62,652 bases of DNA from Chloroflexota bacterium. Its GTDB lineage: Bacteria > Chloroflexota > Limnocylindria > Limnocylindrales > CSP1-4. A program made the translations under genes and the position numbers. Position 1 is the stretch's first letter. Every line of letters starts with the position of its first letter. The stretch is taken from contig JAUJOH010000013.1 in the NCBI GenBank assembly GCA_030447745.1, forward strand, positions 1 through 62,652, written 5' to 3'. Shown piece after piece: positions 1 through 8,790 of the stretch. A model generated the notes under the pieces. That model was given only the letters and a program-made list of their open reading frames with translations, had not been told where the DNA came from and made no database searches.

Positions 1-55
1 GAGCAACCGCCTTCTAAGCGGAAGGTCGCAGGTTCGAATCCTGCCGGGGACGCCA
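1..55 (+). tRNA. tRNA-Arg (anticodon TCT), 5' part outside the window
   Basis: The 3' part of a tRNA. The anticodon loop CTTCTAA gives anticodon TCT (reads AGA). A perfect T arm (GCAGG-TTCGAAT-CCTGC, 28-44) is followed by the 3' acceptor strand (45-51), discriminator G and an encoded CCA (53-55). The D arm and 5' acceptor lie before base 1. Confidence 0.9.
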
Positions 56-251
56 TAACAAACGGCTCGGAACCGTCGCGTGCGGCAACCCATGCCGCCC
101 ATGCGCGCGGGCACATCGGAGCGCACGCTCCACGAGCCGACGTACCATCCCGCCGTCCTCCCCCGGTTTTCGGCCAGCTGCTCGAAATCATCAGTCCAGC
201 CCAGGAGGTGTGCGCATCGGTTTGTCCGTCACCCCTGGCTGTCCGGCAGGA

Positions 252-854
252 TCACGCGTCGGATGCCGCGTGTGGCCCCACGAGCGCCGCCGCCACGAGC
301 GCAGCGAGGCGCTGCGCGAGGCCGTCGCTGCCGACCCCCAGCAGGAAAAGGGATGCGAAGACCGTGCCCAGCAGCAAGGCGTGGACGAGGTCGGGGTCCG
401 GTACGTCACCGATTTCCCCTCGCCCCTGCGCCCGCTTCAGGACACCCACGATGTACGTGCGTTCGAGTGCCACGAACGTGTTGAGAAACCGGGCGGTCAA
501 GGCGGGATCGCCGTGGATGTCGGCCAATAGCCCGGGCACCGCAGCGGCCGCCGGGCCGTTCGCCAGGCTGCTCACGATATCCTCGATCAGGGCGACCAGA
601 TCACCGCGCAGGGAGCCGGTATCCGGCGGGGGCTCAAGGGTCAGGTCGTGGATGGCGGCCGCGAAGGTCATCTCCTGTTTTGTCGCGTAGCGGCGGTAGA
701 TGGCGGCCTTGCCGACACCGGCTCGCGCGGCGATGGCATCCACCGTCAGCTTCGCGTAGCCCACTTCCAATAGGAGCTCTTGAGTGGCTGCGATGAGGGC
801 CTGATCGACGCGGCTGTCGCGCTTTCGACCGCGAGCTTGACCGGCTGAAGTCAT
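252..854 (-). CDS. TetR/AcrR family transcriptional regulator
   Basis: A 200-residue repressor of usual TetR length. Residues about 15-65 form the DNA-binding helix-turn-helix: TVDAIAARAGVGKAAIYRRY is the classic TetR signature, with recognition helix ending IYRRY. The C-terminal half is the helical ligand/dimer domain, and its ligand cannot be read from sequence. The start ATG (852-854) is preceded on the minus strand by TATATT ending 6 nt upstream, and by a perfect inverted repeat at 867-883. The gene is divergent from the DUF6463-like membrane gene at 909, so that gene and the regulator itself are the likely targets. Confidence 0.88.
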   Translation of the reverse strand: MTSAGQARGRKRDSRVDQALIAATQELLLEVGYAKLTVDAIAARAGVGKAAIYRRYATKQEMTFAAAIHDLTLEPPPDTGSLRGDLVALIEDIVSSLANGPAAAAVPGLLADIHGDPALTARFLNTFVALERTYIVGVLKRAQGRGEIGDVPDPDLVHALLLGTVFASLFLLGVGSDGLAQRLAALVAAALVGPHAASDA

Positions 855-860
855 GGTGGC

Positions 861-883
861 AATATACGGAACCGGCAGTTCCG
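861..883. promoter_or_regulatory. TetR operator overlapping a leaderless promoter
   Basis: CGGAAC-CGGCA-GTTCCG (867-883) is a perfect 6-bp inverted repeat with a 5-bp spacer, in the only intergenic gap between the TetR gene and the divergent gene at 909. It abuts the minus-strand -10-like box TATATT (861-866) of the regulator. This is the expected arrangement for autoregulation. It is read from sequence only. Confidence 0.65.
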
Positions 884-908
884 AAACAACAGTCGGAGGC
901 TAATCACC

Positions 909-1334
909 ATGACTATCTGGGCCGGCCGCATCCTCATCCTGCAAGGGGTGATTCACCTCGTCACGACCCTCGCCGCCAGCCAACAGCACCTTTCCAATTG
1001 GCTACGAGGTGATCTGTGGTTCCCGTCCTTCGGCATGGGCGAACTCAGCACAACCGCCGGAGCGTTCTGGCTGACGCTCGGCAGCTTCGGCGTGCCACTC
1101 ATCGTCTTGGGCGGTCTGATCACGCGGCTGGGTCGCTCCAATCACGGAGTGCCGGGTCTCGTCGGCTGGGCCCTCGGCCTCTGGGGCGTGGCTGCCAGTG
1201 CCGTCTTTCAGCCGAGTCCGTTCATCACATTGCTCATCCCGGCCGGCCTGATCGTCTTCGGAGCACGCCGCGGTGCGAACGGCTCGCTACCGCAGTCAAA
1301 CAGCTCGATCGACGGGCAAGCACAGGAGGCGTGA
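909..1334 (+). CDS. DUF6463-like small integral membrane protein
   Basis: A 141-residue protein with about four hydrophobic segments (residues 4-22, 48-72, 84-103, 105-120) and a charged tail. The start MTIWAGRILILQGVIHLVTT and the motif around LRGDLW resemble the DUF6463 family of four-helix membrane proteins as I remember it. Function is unknown. It is divergent from the TetR gene across a palindromic operator, so the regulator probably controls it, perhaps in response to a hydrophobic compound. Confidence 0.7.
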   Translation: MTIWAGRILILQGVIHLVTTLAASQQHLSNWLRGDLWFPSFGMGELSTTAGAFWLTLGSFGVPLIVLGGLITRLGRSNHGVPGLVGWALGLWGVAASAVFQPSPFITLLIPAGLIVFGARRGANGSLPQSNSSIDGQAQEA

Positions 1335-1386
1335 ACGACCCCGCCTGCGGCTCTACGCGGCACGACTCAATGGCACCCTCAACATA

Positions 1387-3030
1387 GTGACGCACGACGG
1401 TCGATGGCACGGGCGGGGGACTGACGGCCACGGACCAGGGCGGGCCAGCCACCGTCATCGCCATGGTCACATGGCGCTGCTCGCCGCAATCGTTGTGTCA
1501 GTCCTGCACCACGTGGATCATGTGCTGCGAGCCGACTACAGCGGCTGGCCCTTCAGCGGCGAAGTGACGCTTTTCAGCGCCAGCCTGCTGGTCTACCCGC
1601 TCCTCCTGGCGGCTGTTCTTCTCTCGCGGACCAAGTCGTGGATGGCCGTCGGCCTCGTTGCGGTCCTGCTGGTGGCCGTTCAGGTGCCGCACATGTTCGT
1701 CGAGACCCCCGCCGACCAGTACAGCACCTGGGCTGAGGGCGTCAGCTCGGTGCCTCGCCATCTCGGGCGACCGAACCTCCTCGGCATCGCCTCGTCTACC
1801 CTGGGCGTCGCCTCAGTCATGGCCTCGCTGCTCCTGTCGGCCGCCCTTGCCGTCGCCCTGGTGCTGGTCGCCGGCCTGCTGCGGCGCGGACGGCGGCTGG
1901 TTCGAGCCGCCGTCGTCAGCGCGATTGTCGTGCTCGTGAGCGCGGATCTCGCCTACGGATGGGCCTGGCTTTCGACCGGAAGCTCCGAGCTGGCCCGCTC
2001 CATTGCGTGGCAAGAGTCGGACGTCCTCGACTATCAGAGGTTCACCGCCCGCCCGGTCGAGACGCAGGCGCCAGCGTTCCACTTTCCGGAAGCTCCCCGT
2101 ACCGATCAGAGCCCGGTACAGACGGTACCGGTTCGCGACGGGGGAGAGGTTGTCGAGCGCGACCTGGAGGAGTTCCTGCGTTCGACGGGGACGACGGCGT
2201 TCCTTGTCCTCGAGGGCGACACCCTGGTGTACGAGGCCTATTTCAACGGCCACCGGCGGGAATCCACGGTGAGCTCGTTCTCCGTGGCGAAGTCGGTCGT
2301 CTCGGCCCTGGTCGGCATCGCCGTCGAGGAAGGCCATATCAACTCCCTCGACGATCCCGTCACGGCATACCTGCCGGAGCTGGCCGAGCGGGACGGGCGG
2401 TTTGCGCGCATCACGCTGCGCCACCTCCTGAGCATGTCGTCCGGCCTCGGCGATCTGGATCCCTACTACAGCGTCGATATGCGTGCCGTGGCCCTGCACG
2501 ACACGGAGGTCGACGGCCCGCCCGGCGAGCGCTTCTCGTATAACAACGTCAACGCGGTCCTGTTGGGTCTGGTGATCGAGCGGGCGACGGGACGCTCGGT
2601 GTCCGCTTACCTGGAGGACACGCTATGGGGCCCGCTGGGCATGGAGGCCGACGGCTCCTGGAGCCTCGACAGTGAGGCATCTGGCTTCGAGCTGATGCAG
2701 GCGGGCCTCAACGGCCGAGCCATCGACTTCGCCAAGTTCGGCGCGCTGTACCTCAACGACGGCCAGTGGCGAGGGCGACAGCTGGTCCCGCGCGACTGGG
2801 TTGCTGAGTCCACCCGAGCTGACACGGAGTCCGATCCTTCGCCCGACTACCAGACCTACTGGTGGACCCGGCCCGGATCGGGAACGCCGAACGACTTCTG
2901 GGCCCAGGGAAACCATGGCCAGTTCATCTATGCGTCACCGAGCCACGATGCGGTGCTCGTCCGCTTCGGGATCGAGTACGGATACGAATATTGGCCTGAG
3001 CTGTTGGCCGAGTTAGCGAGCCGATACTGA
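1387..3030 (+). CDS. Membrane-anchored beta-lactamase-fold serine hydrolase
   Basis: About 547 residues from the GTG at 1387; ATG 1471 and GTG 1273 are alternatives, and none has a clear ribosome site. The first ~110 residues carry a His-rich start (HRHRHGH) and several membrane segments. A further membrane segment follows near residue 155. The rest is a class-C/penicillin-binding-protein-like serine hydrolase: S-x-x-K nucleophile motif SVAK (DNA about 2281-2292), Y-x-N motif YNN (near 2541), and a C-terminal GNHGQF segment. The stretch TGSSELARSIAWQESDVLDY looks like the usual start region of secreted family members. The protein is therefore probably a hydrolase with an extra N-terminal membrane module. 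Substrate unknown. Confidence 0.8.
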   Translation: MTHDGRWHGRGTDGHGPGRASHRHRHGHMALLAAIVVSVLHHVDHVLRADYSGWPFSGEVTLFSASLLVYPLLLAAVLLSRTKSWMAVGLVAVLLVAVQVPHMFVETPADQYSTWAEGVSSVPRHLGRPNLLGIASSTLGVASVMASLLLSAALAVALVLVAGLLRRGRRLVRAAVVSAIVVLVSADLAYGWAWLSTGSSELARSIAWQESDVLDYQRFTARPVETQAPAFHFPEAPRTDQSPVQTVPVRDGGEVVERDLEEFLRSTGTTAFLVLEGDTLVYEAYFNGHRRESTVSSFSVAKSVVSALVGIAVEEGHINSLDDPVTAYLPELAERDGRFARITLRHLLSMSSGLGDLDPYYSVDMRAVALHDTEVDGPPGERFSYNNVNAVLLGLVIERATGRSVSAYLEDTLWGPLGMEADGSWSLDSEASGFELMQAGLNGRAIDFAKFGALYLNDGQWRGRQLVPRDWVAESTRADTESDPSPDYQTYWWTRPGSGTPNDFWAQGNHGQFIYASPSHDAVLVRFGIEYGYEYWPELLAELASRY

Positions 3031-3156
3031 GTCGACTGTACGGCTCCCACACCTGCCGGGTCGCCAACTGCGCGGCGCCGGCACGAGCCGGCGGTATCCC
3101 GACACCAGAGTGGTACAACATGACCGCCGGTGCCTCGCATGGGAGTAGGTCCAGGG

Positions 3157-4338
3157 ATGGCGTACTCGCTCGCCGACAAGCTCGTGGTCGGCATCTCGTC
3201 GCGCGCGCTGTTCGACCTGGACGAAGCGAACGAGGTGTTCCGGACCCGGGGGCTGGCGGCCTACCGCGACTACCAGCGGCAGCACGAGGATGACCCGCTC
3301 AGCCCCGGCGCGGCCTTTCCTCTCGTGCGGGCGCTGCTGTCGCTCAACGCGGGCCGCTCCGAGCGGTTGGTCGAGGTGATCGTCATGTCGCGCAACGATG
3401 CGGACTCCGCGATGCGCGTCTTCAACTCGATCGAGGCTTCCGGGCTGGACATCACGCGCGGTGCGTTCCGCGGTGGCCGCGATCCGTGGTCGTGCCTCAA
3501 GGCATTCAGTTGCAGCCTCTTCCTGTCCGCGGAGCCGGAGGACGTGTTCGCGGCGCTCGCCCAGGGCTTCCCGGCCGCGCTCGTTCTCGACGCACCCGAG
3601 GCTCCCGCGGACGACGAACCGGGCGAGGTCAGGGTCGCGTTCGACGGCGACGCCGTGCTGTTCGACGACGAGTCCGAGCGGGTCTTCCAGCGGGGTGGTA
3701 TCGACGCGTTCCACGAGCACGAGGCACGGCACGCCGACGCTCCGCTCTCGCCCGGCCCGTTCCGACCGTTCCTCCAGGCGCTGGCGCGCCTCCAGTCCCG
3801 CTTCCCGGAGGGCCGGTCGCCGATCCGCACCGCCCTCGTCACGGCGCGGGCAGCGCCGGCCCACCAGCGTGTCGTCAACACGCTCCGGTCGTGGAATGTG
3901 CGCATCGACGAGACGTTCTTCCTCGGCGGGCTCGACAAGACGGGCATCCTCGAGGTGCTGCGACCGCACATCTTCTTCGACGACCAGATGCGCCATCTCG
4001 AGCGCGCCGCTTCCGTGGTGCCGTCGGCACGTGTGCTCCAGACCGTCCACCAGCTTGACCTGTTCCCGGCCGTCAGGGCGACGCGCGCCGCCGGGCGGGT
4101 CGACGAAGGACAGGAGGCGGCTGGCGCTCCTGCGCGGGTCGCCATCCCGCCACAACGCGGTTCGGACACGGCCGGGACTCCTGCGCGGGTCGCCATCCCG
4201 CGACGACCAGGTTCGGAGACGGCCGGTGCGACGGTCGCGAACCAGACGTTCCCGAAAGCCGCGGTTCGATGCGCGGCGGTAGCCGAGCCGCAGGCGGTCC
4301 CGGAGGCCGAAGCTCCCGAGCCATCCAGGTCCGCCTGA
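3157..4338 (+). CDS. 5'-nucleotidase (cytosolic, NT5C1-like family)
   Basis: A 393-residue protein; start ATG 3157 (MAYSLADKLVVGISSRALFD) matches the family N terminus, though GTG 3130 and ATG 3139 are in frame. The aspartates in ALFDLDEANEVF and the segment VAFDGDAVLFDDESE are HAD-like nucleotidase features. FFLGGLDKTGIL and HIFFDDQMRHLE complete the domain by about residue 310. The expected role is dephosphorylation of nucleoside monophosphates in the cytosol. The last ~80 residues are an Ala/Arg/Pro-rich tail that includes a duplicated 17-residue unit and are not part of the enzyme fold. Confidence 0.85.
   Translation: MAYSLADKLVVGISSRALFDLDEANEVFRTRGLAAYRDYQRQHEDDPLSPGAAFPLVRALLSLNAGRSERLVEVIVMSRNDADSAMRVFNSIEASGLDITRGAFRGGRDPWSCLKAFSCSLFLSAEPEDVFAALAQGFPAALVLDAPEAPADDEPGEVRVAFDGDAVLFDDESERVFQRGGIDAFHEHEARHADAPLSPGPFRPFLQALARLQSRFPEGRSPIRTALVTARAAPAHQRVVNTLRSWNVRIDETFFLGGLDKTGILEVLRPHIFFDDQMRHLERAASVVPSARVLQTVHQLDLFPAVRATRAAGRVDEGQEAAGAPARVAIPPQRGSDTAGTPARVAIPRRPGSETAGATVANQTFPKAAVRCAAVAEPQAVPEAEAPEPSRSA
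4127..4228 (+). repeat. Two tandem 51-bp units inside the nucleotidase tail
   Basis: Two adjacent units (4127-4177 and 4178-4228) begin with the same CTCCTGCGCGGGTCGCCATC and diverge slightly later. Because 51 is divisible by three, each encodes 17 residues beginning PARVAIP, and the frame is kept. Confidence 0.85.
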
Positions 4339-4405
4339 CGCCTTCCGTGGTGAGCGAGCCGTGGAGGGCGCCGAGCGCCGGACGCTACTCCGGAGCTCGG
4401 ATTCG

Positions 4406-5368
4406 CTAGGCGCTGCCGCCGCCGTCGCCGCCGTCCGCACCCGCCGTGGCGCCGCCCGCCAACGGCCCGACGGGACTGAGCGCACGGGCCTCCATCGCGA
4501 CCTGCAGGTCCGGCTCCAGGGCCGCGGCACCGGGCGCGCCCTCGATGATCCGTCGGCGGACCCAGCCGGAGACCGTGTCGACGAGGATCGTGATCACCAC
4601 CACGACGATGATCGCCATGCCGGCCCGCGAGAACCGGCCGAACACGATCGTCTGCTGCAGCACCAGGCCGATGCCGCCGGCGCCCACGACCCCGAGCACA
4701 GCGGCCGCCCGGATGTTGATCTCGAAGCGGTACAGCCAGAACGCGACGATCTCCGGTAGCACCTGGGGCAGGACGCCCCACCGCTGGACCGCGAGCGGGC
4801 CGCCGCCGACGGCCCGAGCGGCCTCGACCGGTCCCGGGTCGATTCCCTCGACGACCTCCGCGGTCAGCTTGCCGAGCGTGCCGACCGAGTGGATCCCGAT
4901 GGCCAGCGCGCCCGCGACCGCGCCCAGCCCCGCGATCGGGATGAAGATCGCGATCGCGAGGACCAGCTCCGGGAATGCCCGGATCGCGTTGAGCACCTGG
5001 CGGACGATGTTGGAAACGAGCCCGCTCGACACGTTCCGCGCGGCGAAGAACCCGAGCGGCAGCGAGATGACGGCGCCGACCACCGTCCCGACCCAGGCGA
5101 TCTGGAGCGACTCCAGCATCGCCTCCAGCGAGCGCCCGAGGTACAACCAGTCGGGCCCGTCCTCGAGGAACATCTCGTAGAACACGTTGGCCACGCCGCT
5201 GGGCAGCTCAGCAAGGCCCTCGACCTCGATCTCGACACTCAGCGCGCACCAGGCGACGACCGCCGCAACGGCAAGGAGGCTGGCGTTGCGACGCCGCCGG
5301 CCGGGAGCGTTCGGACGTGCGGAGCCCGAGCCGGCGGGCCGCCCGACAATGGCCGCGCCGCTCGTCAC
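4406..5368 (-). CDS. phnE: Phosphonate-type ABC transporter permease (second PhnE)
   Basis: A 320-residue inner-membrane permease. Start is GTG 5368, whose GTGA overlaps the stop of the upstream permease by 4 nt, indicating translational coupling. There is a hydrophobic anchor near residue 35 and several membrane segments. The ABC-permease coupling loop (EAA-like) is EAARAVGGGPLAVQRWGVLP, followed by AGGIGLVLQ. About 30 residues of Gly/Ala-rich sequence end the protein. It is paired with the homologous permease 5365-6174, so the pore is probably a heterodimer. The substrate could be phosphonate, phosphite or another phosphorus oxyanion. Confidence 0.87.
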   Translation of the reverse strand: MTSGAAIVGRPAGSGSARPNAPGRRRRNASLLAVAAVVAWCALSVEIEVEGLAELPSGVANVFYEMFLEDGPDWLYLGRSLEAMLESLQIAWVGTVVGAVISLPLGFFAARNVSSGLVSNIVRQVLNAIRAFPELVLAIAIFIPIAGLGAVAGALAIGIHSVGTLGKLTAEVVEGIDPGPVEAARAVGGGPLAVQRWGVLPQVLPEIVAFWLYRFEINIRAAAVLGVVGAGGIGLVLQQTIVFGRFSRAGMAIIVVVVITILVDTVSGWVRRRIIEGAPGAAALEPDLQVAMEARALSPVGPLAGGATAGADGGDGGGSA

Positions 5369-6174
5369 ACCAGCCGCCGGCGGAGCCGGATCGAGGCCAC
5401 CTCGATCAGGAACACGAAGACGAACAGCTCGACGACGATGACCGAGACGTTGCTCCAGTTGAAGAAGCGGTACTGGGTGATGAGGAGGTTGCCGATGCCT
5501 CCGGCGCCCGCGATCCCGATGACTGTCGAGGCGCGGATGTTGAGCTCGAACGTGTACAGCGCGTACGCGACGTAGTTCGGGAGGACCTGTGGAAGAACGG
5601 CCGAACGGACCGTCTGCGTGCGGTTGGCGCCGGCCGCCCGCGCCGCCTCGATCGGCCCGCTGTCGACGCCGTCGATGGTTTCCGAGAGCAGCTTGGCGAC
5701 AACGCCGATGTTGAAGAGGATCAGCGCCACGACACCCGCCAGCGGCCCCGGCCCGACAGCGGCGACGAAGATCAGTGCGTACAAGAGGTCCGGGATGGCG
5801 CGGATGACGCTGAGGACGCCACGGTTCGCGCTGAAGGCGAGGCGGTTGGGCGCGGTGACCCGCGAGGCGAAGAAGGCGGCCGGGAGCGCAATCGCGCACC
5901 CGATCACCGACGCGAGAACGGCCATCTGAAACGTCTCGAGCATCGGCTCGACGGTGCGGGCGAGAAAGCCCCAGTTCGGCGTGAGGAGCTCACGGAGAAT
6001 TGGCGCGCCGCGGGTGATGTCGGCGACCACCTCGGCCAGATCGAACCCGATCCCGAACTGCTCGCTCAGCGAGAGCCAGGTGATCGCAACGAATGCTGCG
6101 AGACCGAGCGGCAGGGCCGGGGAGGCCGTCGGCTTCGGTGGTCTCGCAGATCGCGCCGTTGCCGCCGCCGTCAT
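5365..6174 (-). CDS. phnE: Phosphonate-type ABC transporter permease (first PhnE)
   Basis: A 269-residue permease, the usual length for PhnE. It has an N-terminal membrane segment near residues 22-40, the typical GFLARTVEPMLETFQMAVLA entry into the transmembrane domain, and the coupling loop EAARAAGANRTQTVRSAVLP followed by GAGGIGNLL. Its ATG shares one base with the phnC stop (TGATG), and its own end overlaps the next permease. It is the third gene of the operon phnD-phnC-phnE-phnE. Confidence 0.9.
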   Translation of the reverse strand: MTAAATARSARPPKPTASPALPLGLAAFVAITWLSLSEQFGIGFDLAEVVADITRGAPILRELLTPNWGFLARTVEPMLETFQMAVLASVIGCAIALPAAFFASRVTAPNRLAFSANRGVLSVIRAIPDLLYALIFVAAVGPGPLAGVVALILFNIGVVAKLLSETIDGVDSGPIEAARAAGANRTQTVRSAVLPQVLPNYVAYALYTFELNIRASTVIGIAGAGGIGNLLITQYRFFNWSNVSVIVVELFVFVFLIEVASIRLRRRLV

Positions 6175-6959
6175 CAGGCTGGGACGACCGCCTCGGTCAC
6201 GCCCAGGACGTCGTCCGCAGTGAGCGAACGACCGTAGATGTCGCGGAAGACGTGCTCGTCCGCCTGCGCGCCGGTCCCGTCGTACACCAGCTCGCCGGCC
6301 CGCATCCCGATGATGCGTTCGCCGTACACCTTGGCGAGGTCGAGGAAGTGCAGGTTCACGATGGTCGTGATCCGGAGCTCCCGGTTGATCCGCTGGAGGT
6401 CGCGCATGACGACGTGGCTCGTGGGGGGATCGAGGCTCGCCACCGGCTCATCGGCCAGGATGATCGTCGGCTGCTGCGCCAGCGCCCGGGCGATCCCGAC
6501 GCGCTGCTGCTGACCGCCCGAGAGATTGCTCGCGCGGACATACGCCTTCTCGACGATCCCGACCCGCTCGAGGGCCTGCATCGCGATCTCCACGTCGTCC
6601 GCGCGATACCGTCCGATGAGCGAGCGCATCGTGCCGGCGCTGTGGAGGCGACCCATCAGGACGTTGTTGAGCACCGTCGTGCGTTTCACCAGGTTGAAGG
6701 TCTGGAAGATCATGCCGATCTTGGACCGCAGCTGGCGCAGCTGCTTCGGCGTCGCGTGCCGCACGCTGACGCCGTCGATCGTGACGTCGCCGCCACTCAG
6801 TGGAACGAGGCCGTTGATGGCGCGAATGAGGGTCGACTTCCCGGCCCCGGACAGCCCCACGATGACGACCATCTCGCCGTCCGGGATCTCGAGCGCGACG
6901 TTTCTGAGCGCGTGCACCCCGCCGGGATAGACGACCGACGCGTTGTGGAAACGAATCAT
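6174..6959 (-). CDS. phnC: Phosphonate-type ABC transporter ATP-binding protein PhnC
   Basis: A 261-residue cytoplasmic ATPase. It shows Walker A GLSGAGKST (near residue 36), Q loop in GMIFQTFNLV, signature LSGGQQQRVGIARAL, Walker B IILADEPVASLD, and H-loop histidine in TIVNLHFLDLA. NLVKRTTVLNNVLMGRL is characteristic of PhnC. It sits between the binding-protein gene (48 nt upstream, with a strong hairpin in the gap) and two coupled permeases. Confidence 0.94.
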   Translation of the reverse strand: MIRFHNASVVYPGGVHALRNVALEIPDGEMVVIVGLSGAGKSTLIRAINGLVPLSGGDVTIDGVSVRHATPKQLRQLRSKIGMIFQTFNLVKRTTVLNNVLMGRLHSAGTMRSLIGRYRADDVEIAMQALERVGIVEKAYVRASNLSGGQQQRVGIARALAQQPTIILADEPVASLDPPTSHVVMRDLQRINRELRITTIVNLHFLDLAKVYGERIIGMRAGELVYDGTGAQADEHVFRDIYGRSLTADDVLGVTEAVVPA

Positions 6960-6977
6960 CGGCGGAGAGGAACGGGA

Positions 6978-7000
6978 GCGGGGCGCGGTGAGCGCCCCGC
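6978..7000 (-). promoter_or_regulatory. Hairpin between phnD and phnC
   Basis: GCGGGGCGC / GCGCCCCGC form a perfect 9-bp stem with a 5-nt loop, in the 48-nt gap after the phnD stop. No T run follows. In ABC operons such a hairpin often stabilises the upstream binding-protein mRNA or partly terminates it, giving more PhnD than membrane parts. That role is inferred. Confidence 0.55.
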
Positions 7001-7007
7001 GGCCCGG

Positions 7008-8066
7008 TTATTCCGTGACGCCCAGCTCTCGGGCCGCGTCGCGGACGATCTCGAGTGCGTCGAGATCCGGCTCCGTGAGGGCGGAGATCTCGTAGATCTC
7101 CTCGAGGGTGGCTGCCCCCTCCTCGCTCTGGGAGTACTCCAGGAGCGCGTCCTTGATCCTCGTCTGGAGATCGTCGGGGAGCGCGCCCGCGACGGCGATC
7201 CCGTCGTTCGGGATCTCCGGCCCGTAGGCGAAGACCACGACCTCATTCTCGATGTCGCACTCGGTTGTCGCCGCCGTGCGCGCGTCGTCGAAGCTCACGC
7301 CGACTTCCGCCTGACCCTCGCACACGGCGATCACGGAGGCGTCGTGGCTTCCCGCAAAGAGGGGCTCGATGTCGGTCTCGGGGTTGATCCCCGCCGTCGC
7401 GAAGACCGTGGCCGGAAAGATGTAGCCGGAGGCAGACGTCTGCTCGACGAACGAGACCGTTGTCCCGTCCTCGACCTTGGCCAGATTCTCGATGCCGATC
7501 GGGCCCTCCGGCGAGTCGTCCGGCCCGCGGTCCGTGCCGTTGCAGTTGAGGAAGGTGACCGGCTGGTCCTCGACCTCTCGCTCGTTCGGGACAGGCTCGT
7601 CCGTGCAGTACTTGTCCGGCTGGTTGGTGAAGAACTGCGTGTGGTAGGTGGCGCTGCCGTTGCGCTCGGACTGCAGGATGATCTCGGCGTCCGCGCGATC
7701 GACGGCCTGGAGCATGGCGAAGGGGCCGAACGCGCCGATGTGCGCCTGCCCGGTCTCCATGGCGGTGACGAGGCCGGTGTAGTCCGTCGACACGAAGCCC
7801 TCGACGGGCATGCCGAGCTGCTCGGTCAGGTAGTCCGCGACCGGCTGGATCGTCTCGACGAGCGCGTCCGCCTCCCGGGACGGGACGAACCCGATCACCA
7901 GCGTCTCGGGCGTCTCACCGCCGGTTGCTGCCGATCCGGACGCACCTGCTGACGCGGACGGGCCGGCACCGCCGGTTGCGGCGGGACTGGGTGAGGCGGC
8001 CGACGCGCAGGCGGTCGCCACGAACGCCGTCGCAGCAAGACCGGCGAGGGGTCGAGGGATCTTCAT
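7008..8066 (-). CDS. phnD: Phosphonate-type ABC transporter substrate-binding lipoprotein PhnD
   Basis: A 352-residue exported binding protein. ATG 8064-8066 is chosen because it begins a lipoprotein signal (MKIPRPLAGLAATAFVATAC, Cys at residue 20 as the lipidation site) and follows a good ribosome site (CTGGAGGACG on the minus strand). A Ser/Gly/Ala linker follows, then the PhnD/TauA-type domain: TLVIGFVPSREADAL, TDYTGLVTAMETGQAHIGAFG, and ASGYIFPATVF. First gene of the operon. No phosphonate catabolic genes are visible here. Confidence 0.92.
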   Translation of the reverse strand: MKIPRPLAGLAATAFVATACASAASPSPAATGGAGPSASAGASGSAATGGETPETLVIGFVPSREADALVETIQPVADYLTEQLGMPVEGFVSTDYTGLVTAMETGQAHIGAFGPFAMLQAVDRADAEIILQSERNGSATYHTQFFTNQPDKYCTDEPVPNEREVEDQPVTFLNCNGTDRGPDDSPEGPIGIENLAKVEDGTTVSFVEQTSASGYIFPATVFATAGINPETDIEPLFAGSHDASVIAVCEGQAEVGVSFDDARTAATTECDIENEVVVFAYGPEIPNDGIAVAGALPDDLQTRIKDALLEYSQSEEGAATLEEIYEISALTEPDLDALEIVRDAARELGVTE

Positions 8067-8790
8067 CGCGTCCTCCAGAGGGCACAACTCGGCGCGGAAC
8101 CGGCGCCTGCCGGCGGGCCCGCCTGCTCCACGAGCGTGCATGATACTCGGCATCCTCTGCCCGGCGGGCTGAGCGGGGCTGGTCGCGGGTGAGATCCAGT
8201 GGCGCGTCGTGGTGCCGAGGGGCCTACGCCCGCCTGTACGCCACCAACGACGCGCGGCTCACCGCGCTCCGTCGTGGCGCGACCACGACAACCACAACCG
8301 ACCCCACGTCGCGCGACGGCCGGTCGCCGATGCAGGTGCTCGTCAGCAACGTGAGTGGGAACCACGTCTGAGCCGCCTGCGCAGCGCGAGGTCCGGGCCT
8401 GGCTCCGGCGGCCGGCCGTGGCGATGGGCGGCCTGCTGCTCTTGCCGGATACCAGCCCCGTGGTGCAACACAGCGAGTTGTCAGGCGGCGGGCGGCTGAC
8501 CGGGCGGGATCCGCCCCCAACGGCGCCCGTTCCTCGTCACCTACCAGCCCGGCGGGTAGCTGACCGGACCGATCTGGCTCCCACTACGGGGGCTGGTAGC
8601 TGACCGGGAATCTCGTCCTCCAGCTGGTCAGGACCATCCCCGCTGGTATGTGGCGAAACCATCGGAGTTCGGGGGCCGAGCACCTCGGGCAGCCCGCGCG
8701 GTGGCGCGGTGCGGCGGCTGTGGGCGGCGCGGGAGCGATCGGGCGACAGTCGGCCGGTTCTCGGCGTGCCCACCCGTGTACCGTCTCCCG
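8067..8790. other. Gene-poor stretch with short repeats
   Basis: About 720 nt between the divergent phnD and HAD genes. Open frames here are proline/arginine-rich and resemble no family. A 13-bp direct repeat GGTAGCTGACCGG occurs at 8555-8567 and 8595-8607 (40 bp apart). CTACCAGCC (8541-8549) is inverted as GGCTGGTAG (8591-8599). No RNA gene is recognised. Confidence 0.55.

Noticed and set aside
191-690. Several open frames opposite and beside the TetR gene
   Set aside because: Arg/Pro-rich shadow frames; the TetR frame has the recognisable HTH and proper start.
8189-8650. Open frames between phnD and the HAD gene
   Set aside because: No family resemblance and atypical composition; no ribosome site or -10 box placed for them.
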